64,000 nucleotides of DNA from Treponema sp. GTDB lineage: Bacteria; Spirochaetota; Spirochaetia; Treponematales; Treponemataceae. Shown in pieces: positions 23,703-30,952 of this stretch (positions are counted from its first letter, which is position 1; the number at the start of each line of letters is the position of its first letter). The stretch covers positions 48,252 to 112,251 of the forward strand of contig JAEDFM010000001.1 in NCBI GenBank assembly GCA_016292805.1, written 5' to 3'. The notes beneath the pieces are model-generated. The model worked only from the letters and a program-made list of their open reading frames with translations. It made no database searches and was not told the DNA's origin. Position numbers and translations under genes: made by a program.

Positions 23703-25742
23703 TTATAAAGTCCTTTCTGCCAGCTCTTCCCAGCGGGGATATTTTTCTTCCAGCAGTTTAGTTATTTCATTGTAGCGTGCACTTGCCTTGGAAACAACTG
23801 AAAAATCACTGGAACTCATAAGTGGTTCAAGAGTTTTTTGTTCTTGTTCTAATGCTGGAATTTCTGCATCAAGAGCTTGGAACTCCTTTTGTTCTTTATA
23901 GGAAAGTTTAGCTTTTTTTACGGTTTCCTGTGAGCCGGCGTTGCGGGCGGCGTCTGAGCCCGCAGAAGGGGTGGCGGAAGATGCGCTAGCAGCTGCAGCC
24001 AGGGGAAGGCTTTCCCCTCCTTTATCTGATGACTGACGACTGATGACTGATGACTCTTTCTTCTGCTCCTCTCTGTAATCAATATATTCTGAACATTTGC
24101 CTACAAAGCCGGAAATATTGCCGTCTTCTTCCATAATAAAAAGGGTGTCGGCACATTTGTCCATAAAGTAACGGTCGTGGCTAACAATAAGAAGACAGCC
24201 TTCGTAATTCATAAGGAACTGTTCCAGAATGTTCATTGTAAAAATATCAAAGTCGTTGGTTGGTTCGTCCAGAATAAGGAAGTTTGGATTTTCCAGCAGC
24301 AGACGTACAAGGAAAAGGCGCTTTCGTTCTCCGCCGGAGAGGGTGCTTACTGGAGAATACTGGATTTTGCCTTCAAAGCCGAATTCTTCCAGAAACTTTG
24401 CGGCGCTTACTTCTTTGTCTCCGTTATTCAGTGTCATGTGTTCTGCGGTTTCTTTTATGTATTCAAGAACTGTAAGGCTTGTGTCTTTGAAAACTGGATT
24501 TTGTGTGTAATAGCCGAACTTTGTATTTTCACCAGCTTCTACGGTGCCGGTATCTGGCTGGAGGTTGCCGGTAATGATATTAAGGAAGGTTGATTTTCCA
24601 GAACCGTTATCGCCGAATACTCCAATTTTCTGGCCTTTTGTAAACTTATATGAGAAGTTCTTTATTACAGGAACAACTTCATTACCACTGCCTTTACCTG
24701 CATTACCTTCTGATGTCTGATGACTGACGACTGAAGACTCATTAACAAATCCCTTAGGATAATTCTTGCTGATTCCATGGAGCTCCAGAACCTTGCCGCC
24801 AAGTCGTTTGCCTTTTACTTCAAAGGTAAAGCCTTTATCCTGCTGGAACTTTTCTCTGTTAATAAGTGCCTGGTCCCGCTGAATGCGGGCTTTGATTTTT
24901 GTTCCTCGGGCACATGGACCGCGAAGGAGCCACTGTCGTTCAAAACGGAGAACTGATTCTATGCGGCGTTCTGTGTTTGCCTCAATTTCGGCTTCTATTT
25001 CTTTCTTTTCCAGATACTGGGAATAGTTGCCTACATAAAGCTTAAGCTTGTTGCGGGCAAGCTCGTAAATGTTGTTGCATACTGCGTCCAGAAAGTAGCG
25101 GTCGTGGGTTACCATTAAAACTGAACGGTCTGTGTCGTGCAGATATTTTTGCAGCCAGCTGATTGTTGTGATGTCCAGGTGGTTTGTTGGTTCATCTAAA
25201 AGGAGAAGCTTTGTGTCTTCTACCAGAACCTGGGCCAGGGCTACTTTTTTAAGCATACCGCCGCTTAAGGTTCCCATTACCCGGTTCATGTCTGTAATGC
25301 CAAGGGTTGTTAAAATGGAACTGATCTGGCTTTCGTAATTCCACAGGTTCTGATTGTCCATTTTAAGCATTATTTCGTCGTAGCGTTTTTGCAGGGAAGC
25401 TTTCATCTGTGATGTTCCCAGCTTTGCGCACAGTTCCATATATTCGTTTATGATTTTTAATTTTGCTGAATCACTTTTAAAAATATGCTGGCGGATTGTG
25501 TCTTCAGGATTATACTGAGGATTCTGTGGGAGGAAGGAAACTCCGGCTTCTTTGTTTATGACAACGGTTCCTTCGTCTGGCTGGTAAACGCCTGCAATTG
25601 TGTTTAGAAGTGTTGATTTTCCGGTTCCGTTGCGGCCAATAAGGGCGGCTTTTTCGCCTTCCTGAATGCCAAAAGTTACGCCTGTAAAGAGAGGTTTTTC
25701 CCGTCCGATTTTTGAAAGATTGCTGATAGAAAGTAGATTCAT
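23703..25742 (-). CDS. uup: ABC-F protein Uup, with repeat DNA inserted in frame
   Basis: A 679-residue ABC-F ATPase. Two nucleotide-binding domains are clear: GRNGTGKST, LSGGMLKKVALAQVL, DEPTNHLD and GDNGSGKST, LSGGERKRLFLVRLL, DEPTNDFD. The linker has WLLRGPCARGTKIKARIQR, and the end is a coiled coil (LSYKEQKEFQALDAEI) as in Uup. Uup acts on the ribosome and in chromosome stability. Two loops carry extra residues encoded by repeats: about 334-358 (NESSVVSHQTSEG...) after the linker, and about 561-603 (ESSVISRQSSDKGGES then an Ala/Ser-rich stretch from element B) before the coiled coil. Both lie at domain boundaries and keep the frame. A TATACT box ends six bases before the ATG, so the mRNA may be leaderless. 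Confidence 0.92.
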   Translation of the reverse strand: MNLLSISNLSKIGREKPLFTGVTFGIQEGEKAALIGRNGTGKSTLLNTIAGVYQPDEGTVVINKEAGVSFLPQNPQYNPEDTIRQHIFKSDSAKLKIINEYMELCAKLGTSQMKASLQKRYDEIMLKMDNQNLWNYESQISSILTTLGITDMNRVMGTLSGGMLKKVALAQVLVEDTKLLLLDEPTNHLDITTISWLQKYLHDTDRSVLMVTHDRYFLDAVCNNIYELARNKLKLYVGNYSQYLEKKEIEAEIEANTERRIESVLRFERQWLLRGPCARGTKIKARIQRDQALINREKFQQDKGFTFEVKGKRLGGKVLELHGISKNYPKGFVNESSVVSHQTSEGNAGKGSGNEVVPVIKNFSYKFTKGQKIGVFGDNGSGKSTFLNIITGNLQPDTGTVEAGENTKFGYYTQNPVFKDTSLTVLEYIKETAEHMTLNNGDKEVSAAKFLEEFGFEGKIQYSPVSTLSGGERKRLFLVRLLLENPNFLILDEPTNDFDIFTMNILEQFLMNYEGCLLIVSHDRYFMDKCADTLFIMEEDGNISGFVGKCSEYIDYREEQKKESSVISRQSSDKGGESLPLAAAASASSATPSAGSDAARNAGSQETVKKAKLSYKEQKEFQALDAEIPALEQEQKTLEPLMSSSDFSVVSKASARYNEITKLLEEKYPRWEELAERTL
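23938..24018. repeat. Element B, copy 2, inside uup
   Basis: This 81-bp GC-rich block shares its beginning (GCGTTGCGGG), the block CAGAAGGGGTNGCG and its end (AGGGGAAGGCTTTCCCCT) with 10063-10131. The first stem is GCGGGC/GCCCGC here versus GCGGGG/CCCCGC there, a paired change, and the loop is longer. It is translated (minus strand) as an Ala/Ser-rich linker between the second ATPase domain and coiled coil of Uup. Confidence 0.8.
24026..24056. repeat. GATGACT-type short repeat in uup, copy 1
   Basis: CTGATGACTGACGACTGA (24026-24043) recurs exactly at 24717-24734 in the same gene, and here continues with further TGATGACT units. On the minus strand it encodes Ser/Val/Gln-rich linker residues. 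It lies eight bases from element B copy 2. Confidence 0.75.
24717..24740. repeat. GATGACT-type short repeat in uup, copy 2
   Basis: It shares an 18-bp exact match with 24026-24043 followed by AGACTC. It encodes part of a roughly 25-residue insertion between the Uup linker and its second ATPase domain (SSVVSHQTS). Related uup genes normally lack this segment. Confidence 0.75.
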
Positions 25743-25748
25743 ATTAAC

Positions 25749-25754
25749 AGTATA
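25749..25754 (-). promoter_or_regulatory. Probable -10 box for leaderless uup transcript
   Basis: On the minus strand TATACT is followed by six bases and then the uup ATG, placing the A of the start codon where transcription would begin. No ribosome-binding site is present between. The -35 region is poor (TTAAAT at 17-bp spacing). Confidence 0.45.
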
Positions 25755-25787
25755 GCAGATTAAGAATTAAGATTTAATACTTAATAT

Positions 25788-25928
25788 AATTTTGTAAACC
25801 GCAAGTTGTTTCAACAACTGAGGATTTACAAAACGTTCGCGTGAGCGAACATGTAAATAAATAGAGTTTTTGTAAAAAACTCGAGACTTAAAATAGATGG
25901 CGAAATTTTAGCCATCTATTTTAAACCT
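25788..25928 (-). repeat. Element A, copy 2 (upstream of uup)
   Basis: Read on the minus strand it has H1 TTAAAATAGATGGC/GCCATCTATTTTAA, H2 GAGTTTTT-TAC-AAAAACTC, the linker TATTTATTTACAT, H3 GTTCGC-TCAC-GCGAAC, and H4 with outer stem TTTTGTAAA/TTTACAAAA and inner AGTTGT-TGAA-ACAACT. H1 is the same as in copy 3 but the H4 inner stem is different. The last codons and TAG of the upstream exporter-like gene lie in the first arm of H1. The element lies 45 bp upstream of the uup ATG. Confidence 0.85.
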
Positions 25929-26893
25929 TTTTTATTGCAGCCATAACTAATGTAAAAGTTTCGTTTTAGATATAGAAAATCTTTCATTCTGTTCAGCATC
26001 ATAAAAAGAAGAGCCCGGTCTTCAAATTCATTTCGGTTTTGCGGAAGTTTTACTTCTTTCATTTTTGAATGAATAATCTGGAGTTCTTCTATTAATAATA
26101 CAACATCATTGTTTGTTTCGTATTCTTCTGCAACTTTTTTGAAAAAATCAGAAACAGTCTGGGCTGTGGCTGGTACGGATTTTAGTTCAATTATGTATTT
26201 GTAAATTTCCTGAAGAACTTCTTTTTGAGCATTACGCATTTCTATGTATTTCTGGTCAAAATTATCTGTTTTTTTTAATTGATTATTGGCATTAGCTTCT
26301 GCGAAAATCTTTGCTTCTAGTATTGCAGTGTCCAGTTTTTTAAAGCAGTCTCCGGTATAGTTTGAAAAATCAAGATCGAGAATTCTCTGGGACATTCTGT
26401 TTAAAATCTGTTTTATCTGTTCATCAGCTTCTTTTTTTAAGGCTTCAATTTTATCTGTCTGTTTGCGAAGGAATATGTTTGCCAGAATTCCAAAGCCAAC
26501 GCCGATTACAAATAAAAGTATTTCATTTTTTAATTCGTCAGCTCCAAAGGCTTTTAATGTTAAAAAGTGTGAAATTAAAACGGAATCCATAGCCATTGCT
26601 GAATACCATTTAAAAAACTGACATAAAAAAATAAAGACAATCAGATAAAGGAAAAAGGCATAATAAGTAAAGCCTAAAATACAACTGCAGGTTTTAAAAA
26701 GTATCAGGGCAATGATGAATGCCTGTAAACGGGAAAGGGCAGTGTTGAGGGTTTCTTTTTTTGTTGGCTGTACAGATAAAATTGCTACAATTCCAGCGGA
26801 AACTGCAAAATTTAATTTTAGGAAATGTGCAGTTAAGGTTGCCAGAATTGCAGCAATTATTATCTTTAAGGAAGTAAAGATTTTTGCTTTCAT
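25916..26893 (-). CDS. Aromatic acid exporter-like (FUSC/ArAE family) membrane protein
   Basis: A 325-residue protein. Residues 1-140 hold about five membrane helices, with the family-typical LTAHFLKLNFAVSAGIVAIL then SVQPTKKETLNTALSRL. The rest is a soluble alpha-helical cytoplasmic domain. This matches the ArAE_1/FUSC group of putative aromatic-compound exporters. Its ATG overlaps the rubrerythrin stop (TAATG), so it belongs to the end of the oxidative-stress operon, a puzzling partner unless it exports a toxic product of oxidation. Its TAG lies within the first hairpin of element A copy 2. Confidence 0.75.
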   Translation of the reverse strand: MKAKIFTSLKIIIAAILATLTAHFLKLNFAVSAGIVAILSVQPTKKETLNTALSRLQAFIIALILFKTCSCILGFTYYAFFLYLIVFIFLCQFFKWYSAMAMDSVLISHFLTLKAFGADELKNEILLFVIGVGFGILANIFLRKQTDKIEALKKEADEQIKQILNRMSQRILDLDFSNYTGDCFKKLDTAILEAKIFAEANANNQLKKTDNFDQKYIEMRNAQKEVLQEIYKYIIELKSVPATAQTVSDFFKKVAEEYETNNDVVLLIEELQIIHSKMKEVKLPQNRNEFEDRALLFMMLNRMKDFLYLKRNFYISYGCNKKGLK

Positions 26894-27453
26894 TATCCCC
26901 AGGTACGGATTAATTCGTAGTTTTCTTCTGTAACCTGTGTGTAAGCATTGTATTCGTTACAAGTTGGACAATACTCAGGTGCATTTGCTCCTACTACAAT
27001 GTGACCACATTTAAGACATTCCCAAATCTTAACAGAGCTGTCTTTAAGCTGACTGGAAGCTGCATCTTCACCATTTAACAAAGCGCGGTAGCGTTCTTCG
27101 TGGCGTTTTTCTACAGCTGCAATGGCACGAAATTTTGCTGCCAGTTCAGGGAAGCCTTCTTTATCTGCTGTTTCTGCGAATTTAACATACATGTCTGTCC
27201 ATTCTGCATTTTCGCCGTTAGCAGCAGCTGTAAGGTTTGCTTTTGAATCGCCAATTCCTTCAAGTTCTTTTAACCACATTTTTGCATGGTTTTCTTCATT
27301 GCTGGCAGTTTTTGTAAAAACATCGGCAATCTTGTCGTTACCTTCTGCTTTTGCTACCTGTGCAAAATATGTGTATTTGTTTCTTGCCTGTGATTCACCG
27401 GCAAAAGCTGCCAGAATATTTTTTTCTGATTCTGTTCCTGCGTATTTACTCAT
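26893..27453 (-). CDS. rbr: Rubrerythrin
   Basis: A 186-residue peroxide reductase. The ferritin-like di-iron domain starts SEKNILAAFAGESQARNKYT, with Glu ligands in GESQARNKY, NEENHAKMW and VEKRHEERY. A C-terminal rubredoxin-like iron site is made by WECLKCGHIV and PEYCPTCN. It reduces hydrogen peroxide to water with electrons from rubredoxin or a flavoprotein in the anaerobe cytoplasm. It lies 19 bases after the superoxide reductase gene and overlaps the exporter-like gene. A second rubrerythrin module is fused into the protein at 28317-29534. Confidence 0.95.
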   Translation of the reverse strand: MSKYAGTESEKNILAAFAGESQARNKYTYFAQVAKAEGNDKIADVFTKTASNEENHAKMWLKELEGIGDSKANLTAAANGENAEWTDMYVKFAETADKEGFPELAAKFRAIAAVEKRHEERYRALLNGEDAASSQLKDSSVKIWECLKCGHIVVGANAPEYCPTCNEYNAYTQVTEENYELIRTWG

Positions 27454-27472
27454 TTCTTACTCCTGTGATTGT

Positions 27473-27844
27473 TTAGTTTGATGCCCAAAGATTGTGAAGA
27501 TTACAATTTGCATATGCTTTTACAACTGTTTCGCCTTCAATTAAAGAAAAAGTTACTTTTGGTTCCATTCCTGGCTGCAGATATTTCATCTGGAAGCTCT
27601 GGGAAGTTTCTAAAGCAATCCATTCAATGTAGTGTTTTTCTTCCATTGGGTGTGTTACAGAGCCAACAGAAACTGAAACTGTGTTTCCAGTTACGGTAAC
27701 AACAGGTACATGTTTTTCAACAGCAGCATCTGTAGTTCCAGCTTTTAGTTCTTCCATGTTGCTTCCACAGCAAACTGTTTCGCTTGCTGATTCTTTAATC
27801 ATAGCTACAATTTTTCCGCATGTTTTGCATTTGTAAAATTTCAT
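27473..27844 (-). CDS. dfx: Desulfoferrodoxin-type superoxide reductase
   Basis: A 123-residue enzyme reducing superoxide to peroxide without making oxygen. The N-terminal desulforedoxin iron site has all four Cys (YKCKTCGKIV and TVCCGSN), so it is the two-iron-centre type, unlike the T. pallidum neelaredoxin-like form that lost them. The catalytic site is visible as HPMEEKHYIEWI (His ligands, Glu-Lys-His loop) and CNLHNLW (Cys and His ligands). The peroxide formed would be removed by the neighbouring rubrerythrins. Confidence 0.95.
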   Translation of the reverse strand: MKFYKCKTCGKIVAMIKESASETVCCGSNMEELKAGTTDAAVEKHVPVVTVTGNTVSVSVGSVTHPMEEKHYIEWIALETSQSFQMKYLQPGMEPKVTFSLIEGETVVKAYANCNLHNLWASN

Positions 27845-27894
27845 TGTTATAAAACTCCTGAGTAAGTGTGTGTAAGCGCACCCATTAAAGTACG

Positions 27895-28287
27895 CTAAAT
27901 AGTTTTTCTACATTCCGGACACAAGCCCGTAAATATAAGGTCGTGAGAATTCACGTCGAATCCTGCTTTTTGCATCTGTTCAGAAACCTGAGAAGCTTCT
28001 ACTTTTGCATTTTCAGGAACATCATATACTTTGCAGCAGTTATCGCAGCAAAAATGATAATGTTCATGAAGAGTACCATCATAATGGTCAGAACCATTTG
28101 GAACCTTTACCTTAAGAATTTCCCCTGTTTCTGCAAGAAAACCTAAGTTTCTGTAAACAGTTCCCCGGCTTATATGTTCATCAATGGCTCTGGCTTTTTC
28201 AAAAATCTCATCGGCAGTGGGATGAGTGTAATTATTCTTCAAGATTTCAAGAATAATTTTACGCTGATTAGTATTTCTAACCTGCAT
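27895..28287 (-). CDS. perR: Fur-family peroxide regulator PerR
   Basis: A 130-residue repressor. The winged helix is at about 1-75 (TADEIFEKARAIDEHISRGT then VYRNLGFLAE). Metal ligands of the PerR pattern are present: His22 in THPTADEI, Asp in DHYDGTLHEHYH, the two His of HEHYH and Asp in KVYDVP. A structural zinc site is made by CCDNC and CPEC. Use of Asp rather than Glu in HYD favours PerR over Fur. It is the second gene of the oxidative-stress operon. The 23-bp palindromes at 29557 and 29615 are its likely operators, so it would control its own operon and the divergent nuclease-CDF pair. Confidence 0.88.
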   Translation of the reverse strand: MQVRNTNQRKIILEILKNNYTHPTADEIFEKARAIDEHISRGTVYRNLGFLAETGEILKVKVPNGSDHYDGTLHEHYHFCCDNCCKVYDVPENAKVEASQVSEQMQKAGFDVNSHDLIFTGLCPECRKTI

Positions 28288-28316
28288 AATATTTACCCTG
28301 GCAATATGCCAAATTT

Positions 28317-29534
28317 CTAGTAGTTTTCAGCATTTACTTCAAAGTATGCTTTTGGATGTGCACATACTGGACAAACTTCTGGCGCTTTTGTTCCTACTAC
28401 AATATGTCCACAGTTGCGGCATTCCCAAACCTTTACTTCTGATTTTTCGAATACTGCTGCTGTTTCTACATTATTAAGAAGTGCACGATAGCGTTCTTCG
28501 TGATGCTTTTCGATAGCGGCAACCATACGGAATTTTGCAGCCAAAGCGTTGAAGCCTTCTGCTTCTGCTGTTTTAGCAAAGTCTTCGTACATATCTGTCC
28601 ATTCATAGTTTTCACCGTCAGCAGCTGCTTTTAAGTTATCTGCAGTTGAACCAATCAATTCAAGTTCTTTTGCCCACATTTTAGCGTGTTCTTTTTCGTT
28701 ATCTGCAGTCTTTAAAAATAATGCAGAAATCTGTTCATAACCTTCTTTTTTAGCAACTGATGAGAAATAAGTGTATTTATTTCTTGCCTGTGATTCTCCA
28801 GCAAATGCTGCCTGAAGATTTTTTTCTGTCTGTGTACCTGCGTACTTGCTCATTTTATGCTCCTTATCTGTTGAGTTTATTTTATTTTCAGCTGCAACTG
28901 CGGCTGTAGGTTCACTAATTGATTCGTAAATAGGTTCAAAATCCTCTGCCGGATGACCACAAAGCGGACATTCAAAATCTTTTGGAAGTTCTGGATTTTC
29001 ATATACATATCCACAGATTTTACATCTCCATCCAACGATTTTTTTACCAGTATTGATTACTGGCTTTGGTTTTATATTGTTCTGATAGTCAGCATAGGTT
29101 AGTGGAGCATTGGAGTTTAAAACTTCAGCTTCTACAACTTCTGCTATAAATAAAGTATGGGTGCCTAAATCTTCCTTAGAAACAACTTTACATTCTAATA
29201 AAGAACAGATGCTGTCTGTAATGTATGGAAGGCCTTTGTCTGTAGTTTTGTATGGAAAATCTGCAAATTTATTTACATCTCTTCCGCTCTGCAGTCCAAA
29301 GTTTTTAATAATGTCAAAGGTGCAGGTTTTGTCCAGAATAGAGAGGGTAAATTCTCCAGATTCTTTAATCATCTGGCATGTAAGGTTTTTGTTTAAAACA
29401 GAAATAGCAACTCTTGTAGGATCAGATGCAACCTGCATACAGGTATTAGTAATACATGCGTTGATTTTATCGTTGCTTTTTGCTCCCAGAACAAAAACAC
29501 CGTATGATAAGTTATAAAAAGCTTTTGTATTCAA
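28317..29534 (-). CDS. Flavoredoxin-rubredoxin-rubrerythrin fusion protein
   Basis: A 405-residue protein with three electron-transfer modules. Residues 1-160 are a flavin-reductase-like FMN domain. Residues 166-205 are rubredoxin (Cys171, 174, 189, 192 in WRCKICGYVYENPE...CPLCGHP). From Met228 comes a complete rubrerythrin (MSKYAGTQTEKNLQAAFAGE to a C-terminal CPVC iron site). The first two modules equal high-molecular-weight rubredoxin, which feeds electrons to oxygen- or peroxide-reducing enzymes, so the fusion would be a self-contained peroxidase fed by NAD(P)H-linked flavin reduction. The codons just before Met228 form AAGGAG eight bases upstream of that ATG (28853), so free rubrerythrin may also be made. 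It heads the operon with perR, dfx and rbr. Confidence 0.9.
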   Translation of the reverse strand: MNTKAFYNLSYGVFVLGAKSNDKINACITNTCMQVASDPTRVAISVLNKNLTCQMIKESGEFTLSILDKTCTFDIIKNFGLQSGRDVNKFADFPYKTTDKGLPYITDSICSLLECKVVSKEDLGTHTLFIAEVVEAEVLNSNAPLTYADYQNNIKPKPVINTGKKIVGWRCKICGYVYENPELPKDFECPLCGHPAEDFEPIYESISEPTAAVAAENKINSTDKEHKMSKYAGTQTEKNLQAAFAGESQARNKYTYFSSVAKKEGYEQISALFLKTADNEKEHAKMWAKELELIGSTADNLKAAADGENYEWTDMYEDFAKTAEAEGFNALAAKFRMVAAIEKHHEERYRALLNNVETAAVFEKSEVKVWECRNCGHIVVGTKAPEVCPVCAHPKAYFEVNAENY

Positions 29535-29556
29535 TGGTTCCTCCTGATTGTTTTAG

Positions 29557-29579
29557 TTATTAGGAATAATTACTAATAA
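29557..29579 (-). promoter_or_regulatory. Candidate PerR operator next to the fusion gene
   Basis: A 23-bp palindrome centred on A29568. The left arm TTATTAGGAAT and the reverse complement of the right arm TTATTAGTAAT differ at one of eleven positions. Its core has the 7-1-7 layout of PerR/Fur boxes. It lies 23 bp upstream of the start codon of the flavoredoxin-rubrerythrin fusion. Confidence 0.7.
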
Positions 29580-29614
29580 GATAATTTAATTTATATAATA
29601 CAATTTTACATTTG

Positions 29615-29637
29615 TAAATAGGAATAATTCCTAATAA
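29615..29637 (+). promoter_or_regulatory. Candidate PerR operator next to the nuclease gene
   Basis: The second copy is centred on A29626. Its right arm reverse-complements to TTATTAGGAAT, identical to the left arm of the other site, while its own left arm TAAATAGGAAT differs at two positions. The core TAGGAAT-A-ATTCCTA is perfect. TTGTAA (29612-29617) and TAACAT (29635-29640) with 17-bp spacing could be the promoter, with the operator between them. Confidence 0.7.
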
Positions 29638-29655
29638 CATAATTTTAGATAATTG

Positions 29656-30933
29656 ATGACTATTTCTAATAAATATAGTAAAAATATTTCCATGGGTGAA
29701 ACAAAGAAATCAACTAAGTCGAATGCAGAAAAAAAGAACAATGCAACAACAAAGAGTTCTACAGTTAAAAAAACAAGTACAAAAACGAATTCAAAATCAA
29801 AAGGCAGGAAAAATGGAAAGAGAGGTGTATGGGAAACTGTCCTCCTTGCAATACTTGTAATTGCCAGTGTTGTGTGGTTCTTTGGTGGCAAACCAAATCT
29901 TACAGTTTATGATGATGGTTTTTACATTGCACAAACAGAAGAGCCGTTAATTAATCGTATTACCGGAAAGGAAATTGTACCTTTTAAAACTGATTTATTT
30001 GGAGTGGGAGAAAAGCTGGTAGTTGAAACACCTGCTGAATCTGCTGAATCTGCCCCAGCTACTGAAAAATCTTCGGAAACAATTGTTAAACCTGCTTCTA
30101 AAAAATCAGGATCAGAATATTCATCGGCAGAGGCTGATCTGAATCACGCTGAAAACAATCCTTTGCATTTTGGTAATCCAACTGATGCTTTTGCTGATGT
30201 TAAGAATAATACAAATTATCTTATGGTAAAACCTCAGTACACACTTTCCTATAATACAGAAACTTTGTGTCCTAACTGGGTAGCATGGCACCTTTGTGCA
30301 GAAGATATGGGATCTGCCGACCGTATGGATGATTTCCGTCCTGATCCAGATCTTCCAGAAGGCTGGTACGGCGTAAAGAAAGCCGACTATCAGTACAATG
30401 CTTACGGTTACGACCGCGGTCATGTTTGTCCTTCTGCTGACCGTACTGCAACTAAAGAAGACAATTCCATGACATTCCTTATGACAAACATGGTTCCTCA
30501 GTCTCCTGATAATAATCGTGTAATCTGGATGCACTTTGAAAATTATGAACGGGAACTGGTAAAGCAGGGTAACGAAGTTTATATTATTGCTGGACCTTAC
30601 GGCACTGGCGGTACTGGTGCTAAGGGTACTTTTGATGAAGTTCCTATTAAACTTAAGTCTGGTGAAGTTTTACATATGAATGTACCTGCTTATACATGGA
30701 AGGTTTTAATTGCCATTCCAGATGGTTCAGATGATATGAGTCGTATTTCTAAGGATTCAACAGTAATTGCAATTAATGTTCCAAATCAGATGGGAATGGG
30801 AAAAACTGGTGACTGGGAACAGTTCCTTTGCTCAATCGATGATATTGAAGCTTTAATTGGTTACGATTTCTTTGAACTTCTTCCTGATTCAATAGAAGAT
30901 GCTCTGGAATCTAAAGTTTATACAAGACTGTAA
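29656..30933 (+). CDS. Membrane-anchored DNA/RNA non-specific endonuclease
   Basis: A 426-residue protein. A Lys/Ser/Thr-rich cytoplasmic N-terminus (to about residue 56) is followed by one membrane span (GVWETVLLAILVIASVVWFF), an extracytoplasmic linker, and a NUC1/EndA-type nuclease domain. This has the beta-beta-alpha-metal motif DRGHVCPSADR (Asp253, His256) and NMVPQSPDNNR with the metal-binding Asn. It should cut nucleic acids outside the inner membrane, for nutrient scavenging or envelope defence. Starts at 29656 and 29692 are both possible; neither has a ribosome site. A PerR-type operator lies 18 bp upstream, and the CDF gene follows after 19 bases, so both may answer to peroxide or manganese. 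Confidence 0.88.
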   Translation: MTISNKYSKNISMGETKKSTKSNAEKKNNATTKSSTVKKTSTKTNSKSKGRKNGKRGVWETVLLAILVIASVVWFFGGKPNLTVYDDGFYIAQTEEPLINRITGKEIVPFKTDLFGVGEKLVVETPAESAESAPATEKSSETIVKPASKKSGSEYSSAEADLNHAENNPLHFGNPTDAFADVKNNTNYLMVKPQYTLSYNTETLCPNWVAWHLCAEDMGSADRMDDFRPDPDLPEGWYGVKKADYQYNAYGYDRGHVCPSADRTATKEDNSMTFLMTNMVPQSPDNNRVIWMHFENYERELVKQGNEVYIIAGPYGTGGTGAKGTFDEVPIKLKSGEVLHMNVPAYTWKVLIAIPDGSDDMSRISKDSTVIAINVPNQMGMGKTGDWEQFLCSIDDIEALIGYDFFELLPDSIEDALESKVYTRL

Positions 30934-30952
30934 ATAAATATAGAGGCATAAA

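Noticed and set aside
24177..24593. 138-codon plus-strand ORF opposite uup
   Set aside because: It lies wholly within the conserved ATPase coding region of uup and is a shadow frame.
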